A DNA stretch of 64,000 nt from Himantopus leucocephalus (taxonomy: Eukaryota; Chordata; Aves; Charadriiformes; Recurvirostridae). The first letter of the stretch is position 1; each line of letters begins with the position of its first letter. The notes under the pieces are model-generated. The model was given only the letters and a program-made list of their open reading frames with translations. It ran no database searches and was not told the origin of the DNA. The DNA is taken from NCBI GenBank assembly GCA_003993805.1, contig RSEF01000003.1, positions 42,877,499 through 42,941,498 of the forward strand. The letters run 5' to 3'. This document shows, piece after piece, positions 1 through 12,168 of this stretch. Both the position numbers and the translations under genes were made by a program.

Positions 1-461
1 TTTTTTTTTTTTTTTTTCCTCTCTCTCCTTTTAGACAGCCAGAACCAGCATACCCAGTCCTCAGAACAGACCAAAGCTCAGTACTGGGGAGAGGCGAGAG
101 GTGAACTACCTCTCTCAGGACAGGCCAAGTCAGGGTAGAGGTACATATGTTTTCATATAAAACAACTTGTCTCAAAAGGACAAGGAAATAAAGAAAATTT
201 ATGAAGTTTCAATACAACACAACTGTGAGCAGAGAACTTAAAAAATAAACAGATCAGCATAATTTACACATTTAAAAACTATATATTTCATTCATAAATA
301 TCTTCTCTAATTAATAACCATTCCTAGTTTAAACATAAATATTCAAGTTGGTATTTGATTTTACTTTTTATCAGTTCACGTGAGTCCTGTAAGGATCAGT
401 TCCTTCTGCTCAATGCAGTCACGTAAATGGTCTTCACTAATGGGTTGTGCAAAGGCCTTCA
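1..461 (-). other. ERO1B: ERO1B 3' flank / 3' UTR
   Basis: This is the sequence downstream of the ERO1B stop codon when read on the minus strand. I see no AATAAA or ATTAAA on that strand here, only a CATAAA-like hexamer near 208-213, so the poly(A) site probably lies beyond the left edge. The window opens with a run of 17 T (poly-A on the transcript strand) followed by a CT-rich stretch. Confidence 0.6.
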
Positions 462-522
462 TTACCTAGTTTGTTGTAATAAAATTTTAAAATTCTGCAA
501 CTCTCTTATACTTGTGGAAAGC
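462..522 (-). CDS. ERO1B: ERO1B exon 16 (last coding exon)
   Basis: Terminal coding exon, encoding the last 19 residues (LSTSIRELQNF...QQTR) and a TAA stop. The acceptor is TTTTACAG. The first base G completes an Arg codon begun by the final AG of exon 15. The tail matches the C-terminal helix of vertebrate ERO1B and has no KDEL-type signal. In the family, ER retention depends on partners such as ERp44 and PDI (established knowledge). With the other 15 exons the protein is 466 residues, against 467 in human. Confidence 0.95.
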
Positions 523-1405
523 CTGTAAAACAAAAAACCCTTAAGCGTTAGTATGTCAACCGCGAAAGAGAGGTGCAAAACATCATCTTCCATGGGGGCT
601 TTTTGTTTGGTTTTTTTGAACACAATTCCGTTCCAAAGATTAACTAAGAAACTACTTTCCCTCAAAAGATCTACTATCTGACTCTCCATTATATTTACAT
701 ACTATATGGATTAAAGTTTAGATATATTTTAAATTTTCCCAACTTCATTAAACATCTATAAAAATAGCTAACCAGACATAATAAACATTAATTACATTCT
801 TACATTCAAGATCTGAAGAACTAGCATAATGAACAAAGCAAGTTCTACACATCTTTTAAAGCTGTTGAAATGTTTTGTTTCATCACTTGAATGAGGTAAA
901 TTTTTTCTGTTTTCAAAAAATTAAACAAAGTTAAAATATTAACAAAAATAATCATATCATACACAAAAATACAAAAGTCTAAGGGCTAAATGACAGCATT
1001 AAAAAAATCTCTTAAGTGTTTTTCTTCCCTTTCACTACTTTTGACGTACACATATTTAAAACAGAAATAAAAAAAATGTAGAACAGCTCTACTCAGTGTC
1101 CAAAACTGAGGAGACATACCCAAAGTCCAATGCTTGAGACTTAAATCCAGCTTTCACAAGATGGAATTTATGCAATTTGAGATAAAGACATGAATTGGAT
1201 CCCAACACACAATGATGACCCACGCTAATAATCAGCACTCCACATACTCAGTTTGGTGGCATTAAGTTTATCAATATCACTACTACTAATAATAATTCCG
1301 CCTTTAAAAGCTACGGCTGCATGTACAATATCATCTTTCCACAGACCTTGAGTGTTGACACTGAAGTTTTACTGTGTTTCTACTATAAAAATGATAAAAA
1401 CTTAC

Positions 1406-1539
1406 CTTCCAAAGGCATTTACAAGAGCAACTATTTCTTGACGTGTGAGTTGAAAACCTTTTGATGGGCTGTTCTCAGGAAGGCTCTGTATTTCTTTCTC
1501 AGAAAACAAGATCTTCAGAGCAGTTCCTAAGCCTTGAGT
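1406..1539 (-). CDS. ERO1B: ERO1B exon 15
   Basis: Encodes residues 403-446 of the joined protein, starting [16 protein letters not shown] and ending LVNAFG plus two bases of Arg447. The acceptor is CTTGTAG and the donor AG|GTAAG. It directly follows the active-site exon and forms the helices behind the inner CxxC in ERO1 structures. The start is phase 0 and the 134-base length leaves two bases, which exon 16 completes. No stop or frameshift. Confidence 0.95.
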
Positions 1540-2763
1540 CTACAAGAAAAGTCCAACGTTTTAACATCAGTAAGATCACTCCTTCACTTCCCATGTCTTT
1601 TCTTCTCAGCCACAGCAGATGCATATGAAAATATGCCTGTTGCAACACCTGCAGCTCCCTCTTGCCCTTTACCTTACAGATGCCCCACTGCTGCAGGAGC
1701 TGTTGGATCAGATCTCCCCTTTTCTTCTCCCCTTCCCCTTCCAAGTCAAACTAGGTTTTATTATAAGGTACCACAACACTTCTGCTTTTTCCACCTCCAG
1801 TGCCAGTGGCAGACGTTGCAGTTTCAGTTTCAACCCCTATTTTCTATACAGAAATGGAACAGAAGAAGCTGTTCTTATTGCCCCTTTTAATCGGGCACCG
1901 GATTTTGACAAAAAGTGGTTGAGGCTGGCTGCAAGAGAATTTTCTAGGTCAGGAAATCTGGCCCTATTTCATTTTGTGTGAGAAGAAAAAAACAGTAATA
2001 GATCAGAAGCATTAACTAGGACAGGGTAAGCAGAACTCTGGAAATTCAGGAGAGCACCAAATTTTTGATGTTATAAATTTCTTTGAAAACTGAACTCTGA
2101 TAAGCTTAATGTTATACAGCAGTGTAATAAAGCAGGCACCCCAAAGTAACAACTATTCTCAATCTGGACTTAACATTAATCTTGAGTTTTTAAAACTTGT
2201 TCTCAATTAAAAAAATAATAGGTGTCCCGAAACTAAAATACTGCTTTTCAACTTTCAGCTTTACTGTACACCTTTGCATTAAGTTGCTGCCTTCTGCATA
2301 AATTGTGAAAATCTAAATTACTTCTTTTTCTTACGCCTCAATTTGTGGAATTAAATCTCACAATGAATTTTCTAACAATTAAGCAAGTGCTGTATTTCCA
2401 GGAAGGCTTCTCACAGGTGATTCTACACAGCTCACCCAATCACTGAATACAGATAAGATATTGACTGCCAGTCAGACTTTGCCATGAAGCATCTGCTCTA
2501 AATACATTTTCTTCCAGAGAATACAAACTATACCTTTTAGTAAACCAAATAGCTGTAGACTAAACAAAACAAACATTTTTTTAAACAAATTCGTTGAACA
2601 GTGAACTAAACATATGTCGATTTTTAATACACAGGTAAGGATGTCAAAGACCAACCATGTGTACAAAGTCTGAATGCTAAGGCATCCTGCCAAACTGAAA
2701 TAGATGCTTATCTTCTAACCTCCCACCTCCCCACCACATACACACACATAAAATAAACTATAC

Positions 2764-2850
2764 CTGCAGTTTGCCCCACAGCCTGCATTTATCACATCCA
2801 ACACAATCCATTATGCGGGATATGTTCTTGAAATGCAATCTGAATTCCTC
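2764..2850 (-). CDS. ERO1B: ERO1B exon 14: inner catalytic CxxCxxC
   Basis: A 29-codon phase-0 exon containing the catalytic core motif CVGCDKC (joined residues 389-395). In ERO1 enzymes the two later cysteines (392 and 395 here; C394/C397 in human ERO1-alpha) form the FAD-proximal disulfide. They pass electrons from the outer shuttle cysteines to FAD and then to oxygen, yielding hydrogen peroxide. The first cysteine corresponds to C391 of ERO1-alpha, which takes part in a regulatory disulfide. The sequon NIS lies just before the motif. The acceptor is TGATAG and the donor CAG|GTATAG. All catalytic residues are intact. Confidence 0.97.
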
Positions 2851-3631
2851 CTATCAGTTAAAAACAAAATAAAAACCATTAACTTAAAGTATTTCTTCGC
2901 TTTACAAAAACGGAAGGTTAACTAATTTAGTACCACTAGAATATCAATTCTCTATTGCTAAAACTGAACAAAACCACTACCATATGCAGTTAGGCTGTAA
3001 CAAAGGTCCACATAAACCCAGAATTTTTTTTCCAAGCTGATAGTTAATTCCTTGGGAAAAAAACCCAAAATACAGGACATGCAGGGTAACACTTGGATTC
3101 TGTACACTGAGTTTCTACCAACTTGCTCAAAATATTCTGAGCTATAAGTACTGTATCTGTGCCCCTGCCAAATTTTTCTACCATTATTCAAATCCCTTTT
3201 GAACCAGCCTACCTTTCTGACAAACAGGCAAACAAGTTGCAATTCACAAAAGACATTTCCTGTCCGAAGCTATGGGTAGATTGTTGCTTTGCAGCTTCAG
3301 TCAAAGTGAAAGCAAGCACAGCACAGAACTAATTAAGATGATCTCAATTAAATACTTAAGGTCAGAAAAATACTAGCTGGGCTGATAAACTACTGGCACC
3401 TTTCTAATAGCATTCTTTCTGATGCTGATGAAATTCCATACTACTACTGAAATAAGCATTAAAAGTGTTAGTAAGTATTAAAACAGACCTTTACTACTGA
3501 GCCACACTCCAACTGTGGAACTGTAATGCATACCAGTCTGAACACCAGCATGTTAACACTGCAAGTTACTAGGCAGTAACAGCATTCACATTAGGTTCCC
3601 ATGTTTAGGAACTACGCTTTTCTAATGTTAA

Positions 3632-3681
3632 GTATAATATTATATTACATTATATTATACTATATTATATTACACTATATA
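3632..3681. repeat. AT-rich imperfect repeat (TATATTA-type)
   Basis: About 50 bases of TATATTAC/TATATTAT units with internal symmetry, in ERO1B intron 13 near exon 13. Likely slippage-prone. Confidence 0.85.
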
Positions 3682-4047
3682 AGGCATCTGTTTTTTAAGC
3701 AAATGTCACTGGATTGTTTTTTTTTCAGATGCTTACATGAAACATACTCTATTTAAAAAACACCATTGCATCTACTGGTAATACCAATTCAACTCATTTG
3801 CCTCACCACAGTCCTGATGGCAGACCCAAGGCACAAAAACAGAGATTTCAGTCTGCTGGGCTCAGGACAACATGTTGCATTCATTCACTACAAAGTAGAG
3901 TAAGAGGCCTCAGATACAATTCTGTAAGTTTTTAACCCTGCCTTTTCTACTCCCGGCAGTATGCTTCTGGTAGGTAGAGTTTTCTAAAATAACACAACTT
4001 AATTCTAAAATGGGTATTTTGGATGTCATTCAGAAAACTAGCTTTAC

Positions 4048-4117
4048 CTTTAATGACTTGGCTCCTTTTTTATCTCCAGCAAACATGGACTTTTCATCAA
4101 AGTGCATATGGAAGGAC
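4048..4117 (-). CDS. ERO1B: ERO1B exon 13
   Basis: Encodes [17 protein letters not shown] and the following GAKSLK (residues 351-373). It begins with a single G that completes the Lys codon split at the end of exon 12. The acceptor is TTATTAG and the donor AAG|GTAAAG. Human ERO1B has Pro at the residue that is His353 here, a substitution in an otherwise near-identical stretch. Confidence 0.95.
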
Positions 4118-4966
4118 CTAATAAAGACAAAATGCAAAAAAAAAAACCCAAACGCTGGCATAAACAACCATGTTCCATCAAGCTTGGTGAGCAGCTGATG
4201 CCATCAGTGTAAAATATTTTTCAGAGTTCCTAGTCTCTGCAGAATAGCTCTTAAATATTAACTGAATGGTACCAGTTTTATTATTCAATCACCCTAACCT
4301 GAAATCTGTTACTTACAGTTTTGTTGAGAATTCTCGTCACTCTGTTTCCACTGATCAAGATTTCTTTCTAATACACACTGAAATTGTCTTAATGTTTGCC
4401 TTTCAGTTGATCATTGCCTGACCACATCTCAAATACCCAGCAAGATTATGATTAGGGACAGCAATGAAGCCACACAGCACATTACCAATCAAAAAAATTA
4501 GCGAGAAGGTGAGCAAAGGAACTGGATTAAAGAACCTTACATAGCAAACAGAAGGAAGAAGGGATGGCTAAAATCCTAGATCTTAAGTCTATGATAAAAG
4601 CTGGATTACTCACTAGATCATGAAAGACTACATGTACTATTTTCCTTTTCAAAATAAATCATGTGCATATTATACTGAAGAATTAGAAAAAGCAACAAAC
4701 AGGGAGTATCCCAGGCTGTCGTGTGGTTTTTGTTTTGTTTGTTTGATTGGATTTTTTTTTTTTTAAAGATTGGTATATTCAAACCTCAAAAATATTCATC
4801 TCTTCCCATCAAATGTACAAATTCCTCTTGTTGTCTCCTATTACTTATTTTCATTTCCTCATTCCACTCTCTTTCTTGTCCTATCCTATCACAAAGTCAT
4901 CTATTGTCACTTGTGAATATAACTGAGAATTTCAAACTATTGATAAAAACAAATCTTATGCCTTAC

Positions 4967-5213
4967 TTTGTATCCCTGAAGATATCTAGTAAAAGAGCTT
5001 TAGATTCAGCATCCTCATGGCCATTTCCAGTGTAAAGGTCAACAACTGAACGTTCAAAGTATGGTGCAACCTTTGACAAAGCACGCAGCTCTATCAAATA
5101 TAAGAAATATAAATTTTTGAGCCTCCTTGGTCCTTCTCCTTTTGTTTCAACAGGGTCAAAGCGACGAGTGAACTCTTTCACATTCGGTCCCCAGCGAGGC
5201 TTCCCCCATGTTT
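4967..5213 (-). CDS. ERO1B: ERO1B exon 12 (largest coding exon, FAD-binding core)
   Basis: Encodes residues 269-349, from [10 protein letters not shown] through [20 protein letters not shown] to the DLYTGN loop. The invariant family stretch [24 protein letters not shown] identifies ERO1 beyond doubt, and the EETWGKP / [10 protein letters not shown] context favours the B paralogue over A. R285 and R298 correspond to R287 and R300 of human ERO1-alpha, which contact FAD. The exon starts with AA finishing a Glu codon from exon 11 and ends with AA of Lys350. The acceptor is TGTGTAG and the donor GTAAGG. Confidence 0.97.
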
Positions 5214-5369
5214 CTACACAGAGGTAAAAAAGGGCAGAGGAAACAAAACATGCATATTTAGAAAAAGAAAGCAACTAAGTATGCATCAAAATTTTTCAGA
5301 AAAAAATCTAAATACATGTTACAGATAGCGTAGAATTCCATTCAGCAATTTTACCTAGACTTAAATTAC

Positions 5370-5462
5370 CTTCAAGAAGATAATTTGCACACAGATGCAA
5401 GTTGATGCTAGCATGAAGTCCAGAAATGAGTTTATAAAACACTCTTTTCTCAAGGCAAAGAC
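5370..5462 (-). CDS. ERO1B: ERO1B exon 11
   Basis: Encodes residues 238-267, [20 protein letters not shown] and the following [11 protein letters not shown]250 and H253 correspond to the FAD-contacting S252/H255 of ERO1-alpha. C239 corresponds to C241, which pairs with the Cys in exon 3 in the long regulatory/structural disulfide. The acceptor is TGGACAG and the donor GAAG|GTAATT. The exon begins with GT (finishing a Gly codon) and ends with G (starting a Glu codon). Confidence 0.96.
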
Positions 5463-6718
5463 CTGTCCAGGAAAAAAGACAAACAAACTCCAAGCTAAAT
5501 ACTGGAAATAATGTCTTTAAATGAATAAACCTTGACATTTCAGTGATGCAAATCTGCATCGTTTAACTCTCAAGCATTACAATTACAGTATTTCAGCGTT
5601 GTTCTTAAGCCCTTATATCCATCATAGGAAAAATTTACCTCTTATTTTTTATATAAAGAAGTACTAAGAATGAAGTTTCACGTTTCTTACTTAGTAATTT
5701 AGTGTTCTAATAAATACACTCAAATAAGTATCTGGTCAATTAGTACAGATAAACTGCCGCACAAAAATAAGATGCTTACATTGCTTGAGCAATGAATTTG
5801 TAATAGTCTTGAATTTTGACAGTCTGGAAACCAAAACTACACTGTGACCCATCCTAATTAGAATTAAAGTTACCACTGAATTAGAGCAGTGACCTTACAG
5901 GAAAAACATAAAAAACCCCAGAAAACCTTATGGCATTGGAATACAGCAAAAATATTTCTTCCCAGCTTTACTGTAAATTCACTGAAGATTTCAATGCATA
6001 GAGAAAAACCTTGAAAAATATGGTTTTGATGGATACAAACTTTTACAGCACAAAAAGAAATGTAATGGCATTGAGTGGCCAAAACATAATTTAAATGCAG
6101 AAATTACTTATGACACCACTTACACCCAGAGACAAAGAATACACTTGGAATTTAGGAGTTTGTTTCCTTCTCAAAGACTATGTTTGTGTGACTTCCCTGC
6201 CACTCCAGTCTCCACAAACAGAAGCAGGAAGAGCTGATGGTGAAGCCTATCTGTGAGGCTGCGATACAGTGTCATTCACAGACATCGCATTTTAAAAAGC
6301 AGGTAAATTTGTATGCTTTCCTACAATAGCACCAGTTAGAGATTTCAACCCAGAACAAGTAAAGACTTCCAAAAGGCAGAATAAGCTAAGTTTAAAATTA
6401 AGTACATTTAACTCATTTATGTTTTTCCACACCTTCAAAATGCAATTTTGATTGCTACCACTGTACTAATACGTACTAAGACGTGAACTCCTCCTTTATA
6501 AAAGATGAAACAGTGAAGGGTTTAAGGGGTACACCATCTAAGTGAATGAGATTTCCAAAGACCATTGAGAAAAAAAATACTCTTTGAATGACACTCAGAA
6601 GTTCCACACAATTTATCAAAAAACCTACACTATGAAAAAATATTTGGGGAGAGGAAAAAAATACTAGTGTCTCTTCTAGTGAATTTAACATTATATTAAC
6701 CCATCCAAGAGGCTTTAC

Positions 6719-6745
6719 CTTCTAGCCACGTGTAGAAAGATTCTC
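6719..6745 (-). CDS. ERO1B: ERO1B exon 10 (27-base exon)
   Basis: Very short exon encoding ESFYTWLE (residues 229-236) plus split Gly codons at both ends. The acceptor is ATTTACAG and the donor GAAG|GTAAAG. The peptide and both phases match human ERO1B GESFYTWLEG exactly. It is one of three consecutive small exons (47, 12 and 27 bases). Confidence 0.93.
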
Positions 6746-7573
6746 CTGTAAATACAAAGTAAATAGTTAAATGAAGAGTATTCATTTTCAACATTACAGT
6801 ATCTTTATATTACTATGCATACTAACATAAGCTGCCATCTGGACATAAAGCTAAATAATTTAGTTGTTAAAGTGAGAATAGATACTGAAGTGGCTGAGCT
6901 TTGAAGTTAGTTTAAATCTGATGGGGTCAGAATAGGAGAAATACAAGAATAAGCATGACTAAGCTACCAGTCAGGGCATTCAGAAGCGTATGGAAGCGCA
7001 AGCCTGATTATATGCACTAGTGGTGAAAACTACATCTGATAGCCTTTACCTTGACTGGTAACTGAATGTTTCCTGTAAGCTTCAGTCTTTTGCCTGAGAG
7101 CTTTCAGTTGACTGAAAAATCTTAAAGTCTGTCTCACTGTAGACAGACCAAATGCTTTTTCTCCCCACCCTCTCCCCACCTTCCCAAAATCAAGAAGGAC
7201 ATTCAAGAAAGTATACAAGAAAACCTATTGCTCTTCTTTTAAGGGATCTGACATCAGTATCAATGGGGCTCTGGAGGAGACCCAAGAATCTTAATTTATG
7301 CATCTCCAGTTATCTCGCCAATAACATTATCACAACACATACTCTGTTACAAGGATAAGAACCAACAACAGAACTGTATTTTGCTCTTATGCACTCCTTC
7401 CCCCTAATCCAAACAAAAAGTTATCCCAATAAAAACATTTTCTGATCAATCATCTACATAAAAACATAACTTTCCTGCCCTCTAATGCAATAGCAATAAA
7501 GTGAATAAATCAGATATCCAAAACTTTAATGCTTGCTTCATTTCTGCAGATCAAGCAAAGTAAGACGACTTAC

Positions 7574-7585
7574 CATCATCTCCTC
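7574..7585 (-). CDS. ERO1B: ERO1B exon 9 (12-base micro-exon)
   Basis: A 12-base exon, GAGGAGATGATG on the transcript strand. It lies between a T-run/C-run/TAAG acceptor and a perfect GTAAGT donor. It supplies the end of a Gly codon, then Gly-Asp-Asp, then the first base of another Gly. It is needed to join exon 8 to exon 10 in frame and gives SRGGDDGE where human ERO1B has SRGEDDGE, the same length. Its length is a multiple of three, so skipping it would remove four residues without a frameshift. Confidence 0.88.
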
Positions 7586-8705
7586 CTTAGGGGGGGAAAA
7601 AAAAAATCCATAAGCATTAAAAAGATAATTTGCACAGCAAAACAGTAATGAAACACAGGCTTTACTACAAACATTGGAAAAGTGCAAAACTCCTTGGTTA
7701 AACTACAAAAAAAATAGGCTACTTTCCATCCTCTTCCTCCTCCTCAAGACTACCTGCGACTAACCATAGTATAATAATGAAAGTCACTAAGAATTTGAAA
7801 TCTTAGTAGCAGCTGATTTACATATTCTTGAAAGCTATATTTTAGCTTCAGAAAGATGCCTAGGTAGTTGCCTTCTTCAGTTCACATTATTCAACAATCT
7901 GACCAGTGCTCCTTTCTGAAATTCTGATCCCTGAGTTAAACTGCTCTTAGAATTCTATTTGTGTATACCAGCAATATATTTTCTCAATATTTATAACTGC
8001 AAAAAGCTATCTTGATTTTCTAATGTGTCCTGTGTTTTCTAACTCAATCTATTGGCTAATAGTTAATTTTTAAGGGAAATGAGACACACTGACAGGGGAA
8101 AGCTGATTCATTTGGAACATCAGGTTATAGTTTTCAATTTAAATTGAAAACTTAAAACTCAAGTCATTGGCATACTTTCTTTTTAAACATTCTTGCAGAT
8201 AACTATGCCTTCCTAAGTATCCACTCTTTCTTCAAATAATGCTGTTATTTTATTATTTGTAACGCACTAAATACTATGGATGGAAAATGTACAGCTACAT
8301 TACAATAGGATGACTATGAGCTAAAGTTTTTAAATTAAATGCTCTAGGAAAAAAAGACATGGGAAGAATACAAGAGGGCTGAAATTTTTGTTGAACTTCA
8401 ACTCCTTCTCATCCACACTGGAAAATTACTGTGATACTTACTAAACAGTTTGAAATTTACTTCAGTTTTCACGTTAGCTCCCCTGACATTAATAAGCCTT
8501 TCACATGCATAAGATTAAGCATGTATGTAATCAAGTATCACAAACCTTAGTCTAACTATTGAAAATGGACAGCTACTTCTACACAGGAAATTAAAAAAAG
8601 CAGAAAGGAAACCTAGAGACTGAAAATTACTATTTGTATTACTTGTACTGTAGTAGTCACTATGTTAAAAGAACTGCATTAGAAAATAAAACAGGCAAGA
8701 CCCAC

Positions 8706-8752
8706 CCCTACTAGGCGCCAATGGATTTAAAGGACGATAGACAGATCGAGGC
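8706..8752 (-). CDS. ERO1B: ERO1B exon 8
   Basis: Encodes PRSVYRPLNPLAPSR (residues 209-223) with split codons at both ends (Lys before, Gly after). The acceptor is TTTTCTAG and the donor AGGG|GTGGGT, a weaker donor than its neighbours. The peptide is identical to the human ERO1B segment following CFK. Confidence 0.94.
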
Positions 8753-8842
8753 CTAGAAAATAAGTTAGAAAACACAAAAATCAGTTTTAAGCTAAATAGA
8801 AGCACAGGTATAAGAAATAGGCTTCCTCTCCCTCCCAATTAC

Positions 8843-8963
8843 TTGAAACAGTTTTCTTCGTAGATGCTGTTCCATACTCTCCAAGCAGAAGGCCCCTTGT
8901 ATCCAGTGTAACGTTCTGGATTCAGCAACAAGTCCACATACTGTGCATCTGGAGATCTCTCAT
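8843..8963 (-). CDS. ERO1B: ERO1B exon 7 (FAD-binding)
   Basis: Encodes residues 169-207, [20 protein letters not shown] followed by [20 protein letters not shown]185, T187 and W198 correspond to R187, T189 and W200 of human ERO1-alpha, all FAD contacts. The NCF cysteine is the conserved one preceding K(P). The acceptor is CTATTTAG and the donor [20 protein letters not shown] is one of the most conserved blocks of the family. Confidence 0.97.
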
Positions 8964-11593
8964 CTAAATAGGAAACCTTTTGTTACATATTCTAATTGGT
9001 CATTTTAAAATATTCAATTTTAAAAAAAACAGTCACACAAAATTAAATATAAATGAGGTCTCATAAAATACTATTCTGTCTTCCAGTTGGATTATAAATG
9101 CCTTGCGTGTAAAAATACAGCAATAGACACATTAAATAGAAAGCTCAAAAGTATATAATTTATTCCAAAGTCTCTTGTGTGGCCATAATTTCTACAGTGT
9201 CTGAACACGCTCTGTGTGGCTTCAACTCCACCATAAACACTTCTCATGCAATGTGTTCTCTCACCCTATGCTAAGATATAAACAGTGTTTTGTTTTAAAT
9301 GGGCTTCAAATTCAGGTTTCTTTGTCCAGCAGTATCTGGTTCGGGGGTTTGCTTTTTTGAAATGGGTATACTGCTACAGGGGCTTCTTAATAAAGACAAG
9401 GTCAAAGAAGTGCATCTAGTAGTTGGTACACATTACATATTTATTAGCTAAATCACTTTTTTCCCCAGATACCCTTGTATACTAGCAGAAAGTCTGAATC
9501 ACATTGCTTAACTGAAAAAGCTTTCAGCATATTGCAGAATGCTCTGTTGGTTATGGCAAGAAACATGTTATTTAAGCAGCATTTCAACAAGTAATACCCT
9601 CATCCTTAAAATTCACTACCAATTCAGGCAACATACCCAAAGAAAACTGTGAAACAGTATTCTCTCTGGCTGAAAACTCTGTACAAATAGAAACTTAAGT
9701 TTTGAGCTACAACCAGTAAAAGGCAGGAAGAATTCCCTCTTCTTTGAAATTCTAGGTTAGAGCAACTCTTGCTTAAGAAAACCCGCGTACAATGCAAGCC
9801 AGTAGTCCAGAGACTTATTCATAGGAATAGGCCAGGCAGTGCTACCAAGTGTTTCTTCCGATGTCGAAAAAAGCCACAGAAACAGAGGGTGAAAAACTGC
9901 TCTAAAAAGAAGAGATGATTCTGCATGAGCAGTTAAGCATCGCTTCAGCAGTATAGCAAAAACAGAGAAAAGAGACAGACACAAGACACGCAACACAGTG
10001 AGTGCCAGATGGGAGAAAGTCAAATTACAGCTTGCTTTCTTTCTTTGACAGCATGGCTAACCTAAGCAGTTCCTACACTTCCTGGTCACTTCACATCTCC
10101 ACTTTTTCTTCTCATTATCCACATACAACTGAGTCTGTGGGGCAGTGGAACAGGAGTACAGAAAGCTGACCCAGGTTATGAAGTTTTTTTCAGCTAGATC
10201 AATTCCCTTATCTAGTTAATCATTAAGCTCAACAAAAAGCTAGTGAAAAGTAAAACTGATTATATGGCTTTGTGCTATAATTGAGTGAATTAAGAGCTCT
10301 CTCGCCACAAGGAAGGGAGGAGAGGAAGAGAACAAGAGTTTCTACCTCCCCCCAGTAAAGTTATTCTCTCTCACCTCTCCCTGCTCCAGCTCACAAACTC
10401 ACCCGATAAACCAGTTCATCCCAGCAACCTGGGAGATGGGAGGGAGATGTCAACTTACTTTCCTGCTATTCAAGTAAGCTGAATCAGCTTACCACGCAGA
10501 ACGATGCACACCAGAGCAAAAAAAGCACTGGAAGAACACAGCTGCGGGCAGCACACCCTCCTTCAGCAGCGCATGATGCACAGAGAGATGGAGGTAGAAT
10601 CAGGAACTACTTAAGTTAGTATTGCTTCTGAATGCTCCTAAACTATACCTTTCCCAACTGAGTCCTCTGAAGTAAGTAGGCAGCTTGAAGATAGTAGAGA
10701 CAACAGCAGCTTACTGCATGTAACAGTTTAGCTCTACAGTTATGCTCTTTGAGTATTTATTACAGACACAGCTTATACAGTAAATTTTCAGATAAGACAC
10801 AGCAGAAGTGCTGAAAGAGAACCGCAGTTGGCACACCCACTACAGCTGCTACTTTCTCAGGTGACACCAAACAGTAGTCTAAAGGTAGATTAAAACATCT
10901 TGCATTATGCCCTAAGTCTTCCTAGCATAGAACACTTTCTAAGGTATTTATTAAAAAGGCCTTTAGCGGTCATTCCTGAACTTGGCAATTCTCACGGTTA
11001 TCTGAAAAACATTCCTTTGAGTTTTGAATGTTAAAAGCAAATAAAAGTACTCATATGTGGAGCAGAGGGAAGACACCTAGTATCCTAATGTTTTAACAAT
11101 AAGAAGGTCTTTACAAATAAGGGTGAATTTAATGCACACATCATTTGGAAACATAGCAAGGCTGGAAGAGGAACAAACTCAGCCCAAGCATAGACAGTAG
11201 AATAGCAACAAAAATAATATAGTAGTAAGAAAATTACTCAGGTGCAAGTAATTTGCCTAATATTTGTGCTAGATGCAACTCTTGTGAGAAGCAGCTTTTT
11301 AAAAAAGATATATGCTAAACTCCTCCCATTTACCTTCTTTTTATTTCCATAAAAGTCTCCTGTCCCCCACACTAAGACGGGGGAACAGTGAATGTGCACT
11401 GTGTAGACTACCAAATGCTCCTTGTAAAAAATTGCATTCTTTGCATGTAAGATGAAATGAACTGTCACATTCCCATGCAGCACAAAATTAAAACTTTTTA
11501 AAAATTGTTATTTGCAGAAAAACTATAATCTTTTGTGGTTTTTTAAGAGACAGCAAATAAAACAAAGACTCTGAAAAAGCTTAAACATTTTAC

Positions 11594-11667
11594 CATCAAG
11601 TTCACAAAAATGATCCTGTGAATCATCGTATCTTGCCCAGTCAATGAAAGCCTCCTTACTTTGGTTA
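11594..11667 (-). CDS. ERO1B: ERO1B exon 6
   Basis: Encodes [20 protein letters not shown] and CELD (residues 144-167). It starts with T completing a split Ser codon from exon 5 and ends with G starting Asp168. The acceptor is CCCCTCAG and the donor GATG|GTAAAA. It includes the FCE cysteine conserved in ERO1 (C166 of ERO1-alpha by alignment) and an NQS sequon. Confidence 0.96.
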
Positions 11668-12111
11668 CTGAGGGGAAGAAAATACATTTGATTTTAAACT
11701 TTTAAATAAACGACATTAGTAAGAGCTACCAAAAGAAACACAATCCACATATAGTAGTTAACTTGGAACTGAATTCTGAATTACCATATCTGACACTTGA
11801 GAATATATGGAGTTACTGCTTGTTAGCAGCACAACGATTCAAGCAGGCATCAACTGCAATACTTCAAAAAGTCATTTTAACGTCAGACAGCAAGAAAGAT
11901 TTCACCATCATTATTTGAACAAACTGTACACCGGCAGTGACTTCTCTTTCTTCAGAAAGAGCTTAGTAAAATACTTTCATAGCATACATTTTTAAACACT
12001 TTTCAAAGTACTATTTTAGCCGCTGTCACTTGGGTGGGGGGTGCAGAATCTGCGTATTTTCTTAACCTGTACTTTCAACAAGATCTACAATAGTTAGCCT
12101 TGCTTGTTAGT

Positions 12112-12168
12112 GGGAGACTGGACATCTAAATGCCCCTTCTAACCTAAATTACCCTATGAATATGATTT
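12112..12168 (+). repeat. CR1 LINE 3'-end remnant (short)
   Basis: About 57 bases resemble the CR1 3' terminus in sense orientation: GACTGGACATCTAAATGCCC, then CTTCTAACCTAAATTACCCTATGAATATGATT, against the usual ACTGGATGATCTTTAAGGTCCCTTCCAACCTAAA...CTATGATTCT pattern. Degraded, inside ERO1B intron 5. Confidence 0.6.

Noticed and set aside
1499..1981. Three open frames overlapping ERO1B exon 15 and its upstream intron, including two plus-strand frames.
   Set aside because: The minus-strand one contains only out-of-frame exon sequence; the others are intronic shadows. The true frame is set by exon 14 and exon 16 phases.
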